64,000 nt of DNA from Roseateles aquatilis (GTDB lineage Bacteria; Pseudomonadota; Gammaproteobacteria; Burkholderiales; Burkholderiaceae_C). A model generated the notes under the pieces. The model searched no databases. It saw nothing but the letters and a program-made list of their open reading frames with translations, and was not told the origin of the DNA. Below, piece after piece: positions 20,804-30,507 of this stretch. Both the position numbers and the translations under genes were made by a program. Position 1 is the stretch's first letter, and every line of letters begins with the position of its first letter. The stretch lies in contig NZ_NIOF01000002.1 of assembly GCF_002205645.1 (NCBI RefSeq), positions 372,001 through 436,000 of the forward strand, given 5' to 3'.

Positions 20804-21435
20804 TCTCCATCCTCATCTGCGACGACCACGCGGTGGTGCGCTACGGGATCATGGCCGTGCTGGAGGCGCAAGGCGAGTTCCGACTCGTCGGCGCCGTGGG
20901 CGACGGCGATGCCGCGATCGCCGTCGCGGCGCGCGAGCAGCCGCAGGTGGTGCTGATGGACCTGCTGATGCCGGGCCGCAACGGTGTCGACACCACGCGC
21001 GAGATCAAGCGCGTGAGCCCCGGGTCCCACGTCATGCTGCTGACCAGCCACGAGGGCGACGAGCATCTGGTGGAGGCGATGCAGGCCGGCGCCATCAGCT
21101 ATCTGCTCAAGGACACGCCGCCGGGCGAGCTGGTGCAGGCCATCGAGCGCACCGCGCGCGGCGAGCCCGCGCTGCATCCGCGCATCGCCACGGCCATGAT
21201 GCGGGCGCTGTCCGGCCCCGCCGCCGAAGTCGCGCCCGACCTGCTGACGCCGCGCGAGGCCGAGGTGCTGGGCCTGATCGCCGAGGGCCTGCCCAACGCC
21301 GCCATCGCGGCGCGGCTGGGGCTCAGCGAGAAGACGGTCAAGAACCACGTCACCAGCATCCTGGCCAAGCTGCAGGTCGACGACCGCACCCAGGCCGCCG
21401 TTTTCGCCTGGCGCCAGCGGTTGAAGGATCGCTAG
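20800..21435 (+). CDS. NarL/LuxR-type response regulator
   Basis: This is a 211-residue regulator. The receiver domain spans 1-120, with acidic pocket D8/D9, phosphoacceptor Asp54 (MDLLMPG), Thr/Ser near 82 (LLTSHEGD) and Lys near 104 (LLKDTPP). The C-terminal LuxR helix-turn-helix at ~150-205 has LTPREAEVLGLIAEGLPN and KTVKNHVTSILAKLQV. Its partner is the overlapping kinase gene. Probable targets are its own operon and the divergent efflux genes. Confidence 0.95.
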   Translation: MISILICDDHAVVRYGIMAVLEAQGEFRLVGAVGDGDAAIAVAAREQPQVVLMDLLMPGRNGVDTTREIKRVSPGSHVMLLTSHEGDEHLVEAMQAGAISYLLKDTPPGELVQAIERTARGEPALHPRIATAMMRALSGPAAEVAPDLLTPREAEVLGLIAEGLPNAAIAARLGLSEKTVKNHVTSILAKLQVDDRTQAAVFAWRQRLKDR

Positions 21436-21475
21436 CGGAGGTCTGCACAGCTCGCCGCGGCTGACGCCGCTCCGA

Positions 21476-21561
21476 TTCGGGCTGCGCTGCAAGGCGCGAA
21501 CCGCAGCCATGGCTATGGCTGTGGCCATGGCGAGGATTCGCAGCGCCGCAGAGCGCCCGAA
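21476..21561. other. Nested inverted-repeat element between convergent genes
   Basis: An outer imperfect stem (TTCGGGC and GCGCTGC, pairing with GCAGCGC and GCCCGAA) encloses a compact hairpin CAGCCAT-GGCT-ATGGCTG (21504-21521). It lies in the 164-base gap between the response regulator and the phosphoribosyltransferase, which converge. It may be a bidirectional terminator without U-tracts, a REP-like element or a small structured RNA. Confidence 0.5.
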
Positions 21562-21599
21562 GCGTTGCGGCAGTCGTGGGGGCGTTGTTTGGACCTTCG

Positions 21600-22358
21600 C
21601 TAAGGGAGGTGGGCGACCGCGGCGCGGCGCTCGTCCGCGGCATCCAGCCAGCGCCGCACCTCGTCGTCCGAGGTCTGCTCGAAACGCTCGTACCACTGGC
21701 CCACCGAGCGGAAGCGCTCGGGCGTCTGGCCGCAGACGACCTCGTCGGCATCCTGGCCCAGCAGGTGGCAGGTCTCGGCCGCGGCGACCGGCACCGCGAC
21801 CACGATGCGGGCGGGCGCCATGACCCGGAGCGCCTGCACGGCCGCGCGCATCGTCGCGCCGGTGGCCATGCCGTCATCGACGACGATCACGCGGCGCCCG
21901 CGCAGCGGCGGCATCGGGCGATCGCCGCGATAGAGCTTCTCGCGGCGATGCAGCTCGCGCACCTCGGCGCGCGTGACGATGTCGATGGCCGAGGCGCTGA
22001 TCGCCAGTTGCTGCAGCACCTGCGCGTTGAGCACGCGCACGTCGCCGGAAGCGATGGCGCCCATCGCATATTCCGGCTGGCCGGGCAGGCCCAGCTTGCG
22101 CACGACGAGCACGTCCAGCGGCGCGCCCAGCGCCCGCGCGATCTCCGCGGCCACGGGCACCCCGCCGCGCGGCAAGGCGAGCACGGTCATGTCGTCCTGA
22201 TGCGCGTAGACGGTGAGTCGCGCCGCCAGATGGCGTCCCGCATCCCGACGGTCGGCATAGAACGGATGCTGGGGCGCCCGCGGCTGCGGGCGCCCCTCGG
22301 CGAGCCGGGTGTCCGCAGAGGCGCGGAGCGGGAGCAGGGCGTGAGTTTCGGGCGTCAT
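21600..22358 (-). CDS. Phosphoribosyltransferase-domain protein
   Basis: This 252-residue protein starts at MTPETHALLPL; an upstream frame extension looks unlike protein. A type I phosphoribosyltransferase fold is shown by the PRPP loop RVIVVDDGMATGATM near residues 145-160 and by an N-terminal ALPRGGVPVAAEIARAL motif. This subfamily of stand-alone proteins is often annotated simply as phosphoribosyltransferase. The substrate base is not evident, and it is not a clear hpt, apt or upp. It is divergent from ku with ~160 bases between. A role in stress or nucleotide salvage is possible but not shown. Confidence 0.85.
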   Translation of the reverse strand: MTPETHALLPLRASADTRLAEGRPQPRAPQHPFYADRRDAGRHLAARLTVYAHQDDMTVLALPRGGVPVAAEIARALGAPLDVLVVRKLGLPGQPEYAMGAIASGDVRVLNAQVLQQLAISASAIDIVTRAEVRELHRREKLYRGDRPMPPLRGRRVIVVDDGMATGATMRAAVQALRVMAPARIVVAVPVAAAETCHLLGQDADEVVCGQTPERFRSVGQWYERFEQTSDDEVRRWLDAADERRAAVAHLP

Positions 22359-22516
22359 GAGGCGTTTCGGGTGCGGCCACGGCGGGCGCTGACGCCGACG
22401 AAGCAGCAAGCGGGATGCCCGAGCCGCGCGGGCGGCCGATGCCGCGGGCGCGTCGATTGCCGATTCCGGGCCCTGGGAGGAGCCGCCGGCCCTCCGCAAC
22501 GACCTCGAGGCGCCGC

Positions 22517-23512
22517 ATGCCCACCCGCACCGCATCCTCCTCCAGCCGCTCCGCCCCTTCCGCCCGCAAGGCCCCGGCGCGCGCCGCGTCGCCCCGGCGC
22601 GCCTCCAACGCCGACCGCGCCGGCAAGGCGGGCCGCGGCGGCGCGGGCCACGGCAAGTCCGCTGCTGGTGACAGCGACGACGCGCCCAGCGCCCGACGCG
22701 CGATCTGGAAGGGCGCCATCAGTTTCGGGCTGCTGCACGTGCCGGTGGCGCTCTATCCGGCGTCGCGCGACCAGGGCGTGGACTTCGACTGGCTGGACAA
22801 GCGTTCGATGGACCCGGTGGGCTACAAGCGCATCAACAAGCGCACCGGCAAGGACATCGACAAGACGCAGATCGTCAAGGGCGTCAAGCAGGACAACGGC
22901 GACTACGTGCTGGTCTCCGACGACGAGATCCGCAAGGCCTATCCCACCACCACGCAGACCATCGAGATCGAGACCTTCGTGCCCGCGACGCAGGTGTCCT
23001 TCGTCTATCTGGAGAAGCCGTACTACCTGGAGCCGATCGGCAAGTCCGCCAAGGTCTACGCGCTGCTGCGCGAGGCGATGGCCGATGCCGGGCTGATCGC
23101 GATCGCGCGGCTGGTCATCCACAGCAAGGAGCACCTCGCCGCGCTGCTGCCCGCGGGACCGGCGCTGATGGTCGGCATGCTGCGCTGGGCCAACGAGATC
23201 CGCCCCTGCGACGGGCTGGACCTGCCGGCCGAAGGCAAGTCCACGCACGGCTTCAAGGAAGGCGAGCTCAAGATGGCCCGCCAGTTGATCGACGAGATGA
23301 GCGGCGACTGGCATCCCGAGGATTACCACGACGAGTTCACCGCCGCGATCCGTCAGCTGATCGCCCGCAAGGTCGAGCAGGGCGAGACCGAGACCGTCAC
23401 GCCGCTCGAATCCGTGCCGGACGAGTCCGGCGACGGCGGCGGCAACGTCGTCGACCTGACCGAGTTGCTGCGCCGCAGCCTGGGCGGCAAGAAGAAGCCC
23501 AAGGCGGCGTGA
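22517..23512 (+). CDS. ku: Ku protein, bacterial non-homologous end joining
   Basis: This 331-residue homodimeric DNA-end-binding protein encircles broken ends and recruits LigD. The first ~60 residues are a Ser/Ala/Arg-rich basic tail. The Ku core then starts at AIWKGAISFGLLHVPVALYP, continues through the beta-barrel ring (KDIDKTQIVKGV, IEIETFVPATQV) and ends in a Lys-rich tail (GGKKKPKAA) typical of bacterial Ku. The N-terminal extension is longer than usual (most start within a few residues of the WKG motif) and resembles the basic linkers in the adjacent LigD. The stop overlaps the GTG start of ligD (GTGA). Confidence 0.96.
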   Translation: MPTRTASSSSRSAPSARKAPARAASPRRASNADRAGKAGRGGAGHGKSAAGDSDDAPSARRAIWKGAISFGLLHVPVALYPASRDQGVDFDWLDKRSMDPVGYKRINKRTGKDIDKTQIVKGVKQDNGDYVLVSDDEIRKAYPTTTQTIEIETFVPATQVSFVYLEKPYYLEPIGKSAKVYALLREAMADAGLIAIARLVIHSKEHLAALLPAGPALMVGMLRWANEIRPCDGLDLPAEGKSTHGFKEGELKMARQLIDEMSGDWHPEDYHDEFTAAIRQLIARKVEQGETETVTPLESVPDESGDGGGNVVDLTELLRRSLGGKKKPKAA

Positions 23513-26457
23513 GCACCGCCATGCCGACCGCTCCCCGCAACGACCCGTTGGCGCGCTATCGACAGAAGCGCGACTTCCGCATCACGCCCGAGCCGGATCA
23601 CGTCGAGGACGACGACAAGCCGCGGTCGACGCGGGCGCGCGCGAAGGCCCCGCGCCGCGCGACGCGACCCGCGGTGGGGGCCTTGTCCTTCGTCGTCCAG
23701 AAGCACTGGGCCAGCCACCTGCACTACGACTTCCGGCTCGAGCTCGACGGCGTGCTGCTCAGCTGGGCCGTGCCCAAGGGGCCGTCCTTCGATCCCAAGG
23801 AGCGCCGCATGGCGATCCATGTCGAGGACCACCCGCTGGCCTACGGCGGCTTCGAGGGCACCATCCCGCCGAAGCAGTACGGTGCCGGCGAGGTCATCGT
23901 CTGGGACAACGGCATCTGGGAGCCCGAGGGCGACCCGAGGCAGGCCTTGAAGGACGGCAAGCTGGTGTTCCGGCTGCGCGGACAGAAGCTCGCCGGCATG
24001 TGGCAGTTGATCCGCACCTCGCGCGACGCGTCCAGGCGCGAGCAGTGGCTGCTCATCAAGAAACACGACGGCATGGAGCGCGCGCATGCCGACTACGACG
24101 TCACCGTCGCGCTGCCGGACAGCGTCGTCGGCAAGCCGCTGGGATGGGCCGATGAGCGCGACGGAACGGGGGCCGGCAAGGGCGCCGACAGGGCCGCCCG
24201 GCACGGCGGTGCCGATGAGGCCGGCGGGGACGGCGCGTCGGCCCGGCAAGCCAGGAAGGGCGGCAAGACGGCCGCCGCGAGGGGGGCGATGGGCGGGACG
24301 TCCGCGACGTCCGGGAAGGGGGCCGCGGCGGCGCCCGTGGAGGCCGGACTCGATCCCGCCATCGGCGAGCCCGATCTGAGCCGGGCGAAGCAGGCGCGCC
24401 TGCCAATCGAGCTCTCGCCGCAGCTGGCGACGCTGGTCAGCGCGACGCCGCCTGGCGAGTGGGTGGCCGAGGCCAAGTTCGACGGCTATCGGCTGGCGGC
24501 GCGCATCGACAAGGGCCGGGCGCGGCTCGTCACCCGTGGCGGCAACGACTGGACGGCGCGGTTGCCGTCGCTGGCCGATGCGATCGTGGCGCTGGGCCTG
24601 AGCGATGGCTGGCTGGATGGAGAGATCGTCGTGCTCCGGGAGGATGGCGCGCCCGACTTCAGCCTGCTGCAGCAGGCGATCGGGCACCCGACGCGGACCC
24701 GGCACGAGGACATCGTGTATTTCCTGTTCGACGTGCCTTTCCTGAATGGCCACGACCTGCGCGAGGTGCCCCTGAGGCACCGCCGCGCGGTGCTGCGCGC
24801 GCTGATGGCGGGCCATGAAGGCGACCGCCTGCGCTTCAGCGAGGACTTCGCGGTCCCGCCCGACGAGATGCTGGCCGCCGCCTGCCAGATGCGGCTGGAG
24901 GGCCTGATCCTGAAACGGCCCGACAGCACCTACGTGTCCGGGCGCAGCGAGGCGTGGGTCAAGCTGAAGTGCCAGCAGCGGCAGGAGTTCGTGGTCGTCG
25001 GCTTCACCGACCGCTCCGACGGCGCGAAGGCGCTGGGCAGCCTGCTGCTCGGCTATCACGAGCACGGCGAGCTGCGGTACGCCGGACGTGTCGGCACCGG
25101 CTGGTCGCTGAAGCTGGCCGGTGAACTGCACCGGCGCCTGGTGGCCCTGGAGCGCAAGACGCCGCACTTCGACGACGAGACCATCGAGCGCAGCCACTGG
25201 GCCCGACGCGCCGGCCGCGCGGGCGGCGACGAGCGCTGGGTCAGGCCGACGATGGTGGTCGAAGTCGCCTTCGCGGAATGGACCCCGGAAGGGCACATCC
25301 GCCACGCGTCGTTCCAGGGCGAACGCGAGGACAAGGCGGCGAAGGACGTCGAACGCGAGACGGCGAAACCGGCCGATGCGGTGAGACGCGCCGATGGGGC
25401 GAAGCCGGTGTCGGGCGTCGACCAGCCACCCACGGTCAAGGTCGCGGCCAAGGCCGTCGCGAAGGGCGCGAAGGGCGTGTCGAAGGGCGAGGCCGTCGAG
25501 GCCGCGCAGGGCGCCGAGAAGACGACCGGCAAGACGGCTGGCAAGTCAACGGGCAACACGAAGCGACAGGCCGCAGCCAAGACGGCCGGATCACGCGCGT
25601 CGACCGCGGCGTCGGTGGCCCAGGCGTCCTCGGGTCAGCTCCGCATCACGCATCCGGAGCGCGTCATCGACCCGTCCACGGGCATCACCAAGATCGATCT
25701 GGTCCGGTATTACGAGAGCATGGCCGAGTGGCTGATGCCACACCTGGGCCGTCGCCCGGTGGCGATCGTGCGGGCGCCCGACGGGATCGACGGGCAGCTG
25801 TTCTTTCAGAAGCATGTCGAAGGCGACGACCTGATCGTGGTGCCCGATGCCGCCGCGCTGATGCAGTTCACGCAGATGAACGCGGTCGAGTTCCACACCT
25901 GGAATGCGCAGGACGACCGCCTGGATCGATCGGACCGGGTGATCTTCGATCTGGACCCGGGAGAGGGCGTGGCCTGGAAACAGGTGGCGGAGGCGGCCGG
26001 CATCGTGCGCGCGCTGCTGCGCGAGCTGGGCTTGCAGGCCTGGTTGAAGACCAGCGGCGGCAAGGGGCTGCACCTGGTCGCGCCGCTGGATCGTCGGCAC
26101 GATCACGCGACCGCGAAGCGTTTCAGCCAGGCGGTGGTGCGGCACCTGACGGAGACCTTCCCGAAGCGCTTCTCCGCCAAGAGCGGTCCGAAGCATCGCG
26201 TGGGAAAGATATTCCCGGACTACCTGCGCAATGGCGAAGGGCAGACCACCGCGTCGGCCTTCTCGGCACGCGCGCGTCCCGGCATGGGCGTCTCGATGCC
26301 CATCGCGTGGGATGAACTGCCGGAGGTCAAGCGCGGCGATCAATGGACGCTCGCCAACGCCCGCGATCGCATGAGCTTCCAGAAGCAGGACCCATGGAAC
26401 GACTACTGGACCTGCCGCCAGACGTTGACCCGCGGCATGAAGCTGCTGGGCCTGTGA
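23509..26457 (+). CDS. ligD: Multifunctional ATP-dependent DNA ligase LigD
   Basis: This 982-residue NHEJ enzyme has the Pseudomonas-type domain order. The phosphoesterase (about 55-200) carries HLHYDFRLELDG. The ligase (about 300-600) has catalytic Lys near 321 in AEAKFDGYR, LDGEIVVL, and OB motifs around WVKLKCQQR. The primase-like polymerase (about 705-982) has HPERVIDPSTG, FDLDPGEG with catalytic Asp residues near 813, and SGGKGLHLV. Two linkers are unusually long: a Gly/Ala/Lys segment at ~210-285 and an Ala/Lys/Thr segment at ~620-700 that resembles histone H1 tails. The GTG start overlaps the ku stop. Known role: gap filling, end cleaning and ligation of double-strand breaks. Confidence 0.96.
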   Translation: MSTAMPTAPRNDPLARYRQKRDFRITPEPDHVEDDDKPRSTRARAKAPRRATRPAVGALSFVVQKHWASHLHYDFRLELDGVLLSWAVPKGPSFDPKERRMAIHVEDHPLAYGGFEGTIPPKQYGAGEVIVWDNGIWEPEGDPRQALKDGKLVFRLRGQKLAGMWQLIRTSRDASRREQWLLIKKHDGMERAHADYDVTVALPDSVVGKPLGWADERDGTGAGKGADRAARHGGADEAGGDGASARQARKGGKTAAARGAMGGTSATSGKGAAAAPVEAGLDPAIGEPDLSRAKQARLPIELSPQLATLVSATPPGEWVAEAKFDGYRLAARIDKGRARLVTRGGNDWTARLPSLADAIVALGLSDGWLDGEIVVLREDGAPDFSLLQQAIGHPTRTRHEDIVYFLFDVPFLNGHDLREVPLRHRRAVLRALMAGHEGDRLRFSEDFAVPPDEMLAAACQMRLEGLILKRPDSTYVSGRSEAWVKLKCQQRQEFVVVGFTDRSDGAKALGSLLLGYHEHGELRYAGRVGTGWSLKLAGELHRRLVALERKTPHFDDETIERSHWARRAGRAGGDERWVRPTMVVEVAFAEWTPEGHIRHASFQGEREDKAAKDVERETAKPADAVRRADGAKPVSGVDQPPTVKVAAKAVAKGAKGVSKGEAVEAAQGAEKTTGKTAGKSTGNTKRQAAAKTAGSRASTAASVAQASSGQLRITHPERVIDPSTGITKIDLVRYYESMAEWLMPHLGRRPVAIVRAPDGIDGQLFFQKHVEGDDLIVVPDAAALMQFTQMNAVEFHTWNAQDDRLDRSDRVIFDLDPGEGVAWKQVAEAAGIVRALLRELGLQAWLKTSGGKGLHLVAPLDRRHDHATAKRFSQAVVRHLTETFPKRFSAKSGPKHRVGKIFPDYLRNGEGQTTASAFSARARPGMGVSMPIAWDELPEVKRGDQWTLANARDRMSFQKQDPWNDYWTCRQTLTRGMKLLGL

Positions 26458-26544
26458 ACGCCGGGCGTCAGGCGCGAGCGACCGCGCGGCGCCGGCCGAA
26501 GTGACCCGCCCCGTGGGGGGCGGGCCGGGGCGGGGCACCGACGA

Positions 26545-26567
26545 CCCCGCCCGCCTGGAGGGCGGGG
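26545..26567. terminator. GC-rich hairpin between ligD and the hybrid kinase
   Basis: CCCCGCCC, a 7-base loop, then GGGCGGGG form a perfect 8-bp stem in the 186-base gap between convergent genes. A short A-run (26591-26596) becomes a U-run on the minus strand but sits on the far side. It probably stops ligD transcription. A second GC hairpin (CCGCCCC...GGGGCGGG) lies just before it. Confidence 0.55.
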
Positions 26568-26643
26568 AAGGGGCGGGAGCGAAACGGTAAAAAAGCAAAC
26601 GTCCAGCGCCTCATTCGCCGGGTGCGGTCCGGCGTCGGGCCGC

Positions 26644-29600
26644 TTACCGCCAATCCGGCGCCAACGCCCGCGCCAGATCCCCCGGGTCCGCCGGCTTCAC
26701 CAGATGGGCATCGAAGCCGGCCTCCGCCGTCCGCTGCCGGTCCTCCGCCTGCCCGTACCCGGTCAACGCCACCAGCCGCAGCGCGCGCCAGGCCGGATGC
26801 GCCCGGATGCGCTGGGCGAGTTCATAACCGCTCATCCCCGGCAGACCGATGTCCAGCAGCGCGACGTCCACGCGGCCGCGCTCCAGGAAGCGCAGCGCTT
26901 CCGGACCGCTGTGCACCTGCGTCACCTCGTGCCCCTCCATCGCGAGGATCATCGCCAGCGACGCCGCGGCGTCCGCGTTGTCGTCCACGACCAGGATCCG
27001 CCGTGGCAACAGACGCGGCACCGCCTCGACCCGCTCGTCCGACGGCTCCGCAACCAGCAAGGGCAGCCGCAGCTCGAAACGCGCGCCGCGACCGAGGCCC
27101 TCGCTGAACGCGGACACGCTGCCGCCGTGCATCTCGATCAGCCGCTTCACCAGCGACAGCCCGATGCCCAGCCCGCCCTGCGACCGGTCCAGCGTCCGAT
27201 CCCCCTGCACGAACAGGTCGAACATCGTCACCTGCAGCTCCGGCGGAATGCCCATGCCGTCGTCCATGACCGCGATGGTGGCCATGCCCGGGCCGCCGTC
27301 CTCGCCACGCGTCTCGCTGACCGTCAGATGGATCCGGCCATGCGGGTCGGTGTACTTGGCGGCGTTCGTCAGCAGATTGGCGACGCACTGCACCAGCCGG
27401 GCCAGGTCGCCGCGTACCCGCAGCGGCCGGCCGGTGGTCACCGAGAAGCGATGGCGCCGGTCCCGCATCAAGGGCTCCGCCGTCTCGACCGCCTGGGCCA
27501 CCACCTCGGACAGCGCCACGGGGCCGCACTGCAGCTCCACCCGGCCCTGCGTGATCCGGGACACGTCCAGCAGGTCGTCCACCAGCCGCGTCAGCGTGTC
27601 GACCTGGCGCCGGATGATGTCGACCATCTTCCTGGACCGATCGTCGGGCAGGCCCAGCCGCGACAGCACGTCGCCGGCGCTGCGGATCGGGGCGATGGGG
27701 TTGCGCAGCTCGTGCGCCAGCATCGCCAGGAACTGGTCCTTCTGCCGGTCCGCGTCCTCCAGGCGGCGCCGCGCGCGCAGGTGCGCGGAGATCTCGCGGA
27801 AGTAGCACACCACGCCCGGCGTGCCGTCGGGCAGCGGGATGCGGTTGATCTGCCACTCGTAGGCCTCGGTGGCGCCTCGGTCGGTGCGCGCCTGGATGAA
27901 CTCCGGCGTGTAGTACGGGTCGCCCGTTTCCAGCGTGCGCTGGAACAGCGACACGATCTGGTCCGACAGCGGATGGCCCCATTGCCGCTCCACCAGGTCG
28001 TCGAAGCGCGCGCCGATCAGCTCGTGCGAGGCGCCGAAGGTCGCGCGCGCGGTCGGATTGGCTTCCCGCACGCGCAGCACGCCGGCCTCGTGGCCGACCA
28101 GGAAGACGCCCATCGGCGCTTCGTTCAGCAGGGTCTCGAACTGCGCCGTGCGCAGCCGGAAGGCCTCTTCCGCCGCCTGCCGCATGCGACGCAGCTCCAG
28201 CAGCGCGCCCAGGCGCGCCAGCAGCTCGCGCGCCGAGAAGGGCTTGGTCATGTAGTCGTCGGCCCCGGCGTCCAGGCCTTCGATGCGGGCGTCCTCGCCG
28301 GCGCGCGCGGACAGCAGCACCACCGGCACGCCGACCAGCCGCGTGTCGGCGCGGATCGCGCCCAGCAGCGCCAGGCCGTCCAGCCTGGGCATCATGACGT
28401 CGCTCAGGATCAGGTCCGGCGGCTCGCGCCGCGCCGCCTGCAGCGCCTGCAGGCCGTCGGACACGGTCTCCACGGCGTAATACGGCGCCAGCAGGTCGCG
28501 CACGTAGTCGCGCATGTCGGCGTTGTCGTCGGCCAGCAGCACCCGCGCGCCGAAGGTCGGCGCGAAGCGCAGGTCGGCCGCGTCGATGGCGCCGGCCTCG
28601 ATCCGTCGCGTATCGACGGCCTCGCGCCCCGCGTCGTGGGCGGGCAGCCAGCGCAGCGCCTCCTCGACGAAGGCGCGCGCGCCGGTCGTGCTCGGCGCTG
28701 TCTCGGCACCGCGACGCGCGGTCTCGCGCTCGGGCTCCACCCGATCCGCCGGCAGATGGTCGCGGCCCAGCGGCACCGTGACGCGGAAGAGCGTGCCTTC
28801 GCCCTGCACGCTGGCGACGTCGATGCGTCCGCCATGCAGCTTGACCAGCTCCTGCACCAGCGCCAGGCCGATGCCGGAGCCCTCGTGCGTGCGGCCCTCG
28901 ACGCCGGCCACGCGGTGGAAGCGCTCGAACAGGCGCGGCAGCTCGTCGGCCGGAATGCCGACGCCGGTGTCCGCCACCTCCAGCACCGCCTGGCGCGGAT
29001 CGTGGCCCTGGGGCCGCAGGCGCACCGTCACCTGGCCGTCGATGGTGAACTTGAAGGCGTTGGAGAGCAGGTTCAGCACCACCTTCTCCCACATCTCCCG
29101 GTCGACGTAGGCCGGCTGGCCCAGCGACTGGCAGTCGACCTCGAAGACCAGCCCGGCCCGCTCCATCGCCGAGCGGAAGGTGCTGGCCAGGTCGCGCGTC
29201 AGCACCGCCAGCTCGGTCGCCTGGTAGCGGGCCTGCGCGCGGCCGGCCTCGATGCGGGAGAAGTCCAGTAGCGTGTTGACCAGCCGCCGCAGGCGCCCGG
29301 CGTTGCGCAGCACCAGCGACAGCCGCTCGCGCTGCGCCGCGCTCAGGTCGGGCGTGGTGATCAGCTCTTCCAGCGGGCCCAGCATCAAGGTCAGCGGGGT
29401 GCGGAACTCGTGGCTGACGTTGGAGAAGAAGGCGGTCTTGGCGCGGTCCAGCGCGGCCAGCGATTCGGCGCGGCGGCGCTCGGCCTCGTAGGCCGCGGCA
29501 TCGGCCAGCGCGGCGGCGATCTGGCCGGCCACCAGTTGCAGGAAGCCGCGGTAGGCCTCGTCGTCGGGCCGGCGCGGGCTCAGGCCCGCGACCAGGAAGC

Positions 29601-30507
29601 CGGCCAGCTCCGCGCCCGGGCTCTTCAGGGGCAGCAGCACCGCGCGCTCGACGGGCTCCGGCCACGGCGGCAGGTCCAGGTCGAGCCCGAGCGCCGTCAG
29701 CGAGGGCAGCTCCTGCGTCGTCTCGGCGTCATACAGCGCGCGCAGCGGCCAGCCGCTCGGCGCGTCGTCCAGGTTCAAGCGCTGCGGCAGTTGCGCGGCG
29801 CTGCGCTCGCCCGCGCAGCCGGCGCGGCGCACCGAGCGACCGCCCGGCTCGGTCAGGTAGAGCGCCGCGACGGGCAGGTCGAGCGGGAACTCCCCGAGCA
29901 CCTCGCAGGTCCGCCGCGCGCATTCGTCGGCCTGGTCGGCGCCGACGGTGCGCGCGGCCAGGTCGCGCAGCACGCGCAGGCGGCGTTCGCCGATGACGCG
30001 GTCCGTGACTTCGGTGACCACGCACAACATGCCGTTCACCCGCAGCGTGTCGTCGTAGACCGGGCTGTAGGAGAAGGTGTGATAGGTCTCCTCGCGGAAG
30101 CCGCTGCGCTCCAGGAACAGCAGCAGGCCCTCGTCCCAGGTGGCCTCGCCGTGCGTGAGCACGTGGCGGATGCGGCTGTAGGCGGCGTCCCAGATCTCGG
30201 ACCAGACGCGCTCCGAGCGCGCCCCCAGGGCCCATTCGCGCTTCATGCCCAGCGTTGGCAGGTAGGCGTCGTTGCACAGGAAGGTCATCGACTCGCCCCA
30301 CGCCATCCACATCGCGTAGCGGGAGTCCAGCATCATTCGCACCACCGTCTTGAGCGCCTGCGGCCAGCCGTCCGGCGGCCCCAGCGGCGTGGCCTGCCAG
30401 TCCAGGCCGCGCAGCCGCTCGCCGACCTCGCCGCCGCCGTCCAGGAAGTGGCGCCATTGCGGCGCGGCCCGCCCGGGGGATGCATCTCCAGCGGCGGCAG
30501 GGGACAT
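26644..30507 (-). CDS. Double hybrid sensor histidine kinase
   Basis: This 1287-residue protein has no membrane helix, so it is cytosolic. Domains in order are: a PAS-like region (~30-175); a GAF-like region (~185-340); HisKA with HEFRTPLT (His near 365) and HATPase; a receiver with Asp near 703 (SDVMMPRLDG); a second PAS (~790-905); a second HisKA with HELRNP (His near 932) and HATPase (DDGMGIPPELQ, GLGIGLSLVKRL); and a C-terminal receiver with Asp near 1218 (LLDIGLPGMSG). Two complete kinase-receiver units in one chain are uncommon and suggest an internal phosphorelay. No DNA-binding partner or Hpt domain is adjacent. The signal is unknown. Confidence 0.92.
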   Translation of the reverse strand: MSPAAAGDASPGRAAPQWRHFLDGGGEVGERLRGLDWQATPLGPPDGWPQALKTVVRMMLDSRYAMWMAWGESMTFLCNDAYLPTLGMKREWALGARSERVWSEIWDAAYSRIRHVLTHGEATWDEGLLLFLERSGFREETYHTFSYSPVYDDTLRVNGMLCVVTEVTDRVIGERRLRVLRDLAARTVGADQADECARRTCEVLGEFPLDLPVAALYLTEPGGRSVRRAGCAGERSAAQLPQRLNLDDAPSGWPLRALYDAETTQELPSLTALGLDLDLPPWPEPVERAVLLPLKSPGAELAGFLVAGLSPRRPDDEAYRGFLQLVAGQIAAALADAAAYEAERRRAESLAALDRAKTAFFSNVSHEFRTPLTLMLGPLEELITTPDLSAAQRERLSLVLRNAGRLRRLVNTLLDFSRIEAGRAQARYQATELAVLTRDLASTFRSAMERAGLVFEVDCQSLGQPAYVDREMWEKVVLNLLSNAFKFTIDGQVTVRLRPQGHDPRQAVLEVADTGVGIPADELPRLFERFHRVAGVEGRTHEGSGIGLALVQELVKLHGGRIDVASVQGEGTLFRVTVPLGRDHLPADRVEPERETARRGAETAPSTTGARAFVEEALRWLPAHDAGREAVDTRRIEAGAIDAADLRFAPTFGARVLLADDNADMRDYVRDLLAPYYAVETVSDGLQALQAARREPPDLILSDVMMPRLDGLALLGAIRADTRLVGVPVVLLSARAGEDARIEGLDAGADDYMTKPFSARELLARLGALLELRRMRQAAEEAFRLRTAQFETLLNEAPMGVFLVGHEAGVLRVREANPTARATFGASHELIGARFDDLVERQWGHPLSDQIVSLFQRTLETGDPYYTPEFIQARTDRGATEAYEWQINRIPLPDGTPGVVCYFREISAHLRARRRLEDADRQKDQFLAMLAHELRNPIAPIRSAGDVLSRLGLPDDRSRKMVDIIRRQVDTLTRLVDDLLDVSRITQGRVELQCGPVALSEVVAQAVETAEPLMRDRRHRFSVTTGRPLRVRGDLARLVQCVANLLTNAAKYTDPHGRIHLTVSETRGEDGGPGMATIAVMDDGMGIPPELQVTMFDLFVQGDRTLDRSQGGLGIGLSLVKRLIEMHGGSVSAFSEGLGRGARFELRLPLLVAEPSDERVEAVPRLLPRRILVVDDNADAAASLAMILAMEGHEVTQVHSGPEALRFLERGRVDVALLDIGLPGMSGYELAQRIRAHPAWRALRLVALTGYGQAEDRQRTAEAGFDAHLVKPADPGDLARALAPDWR

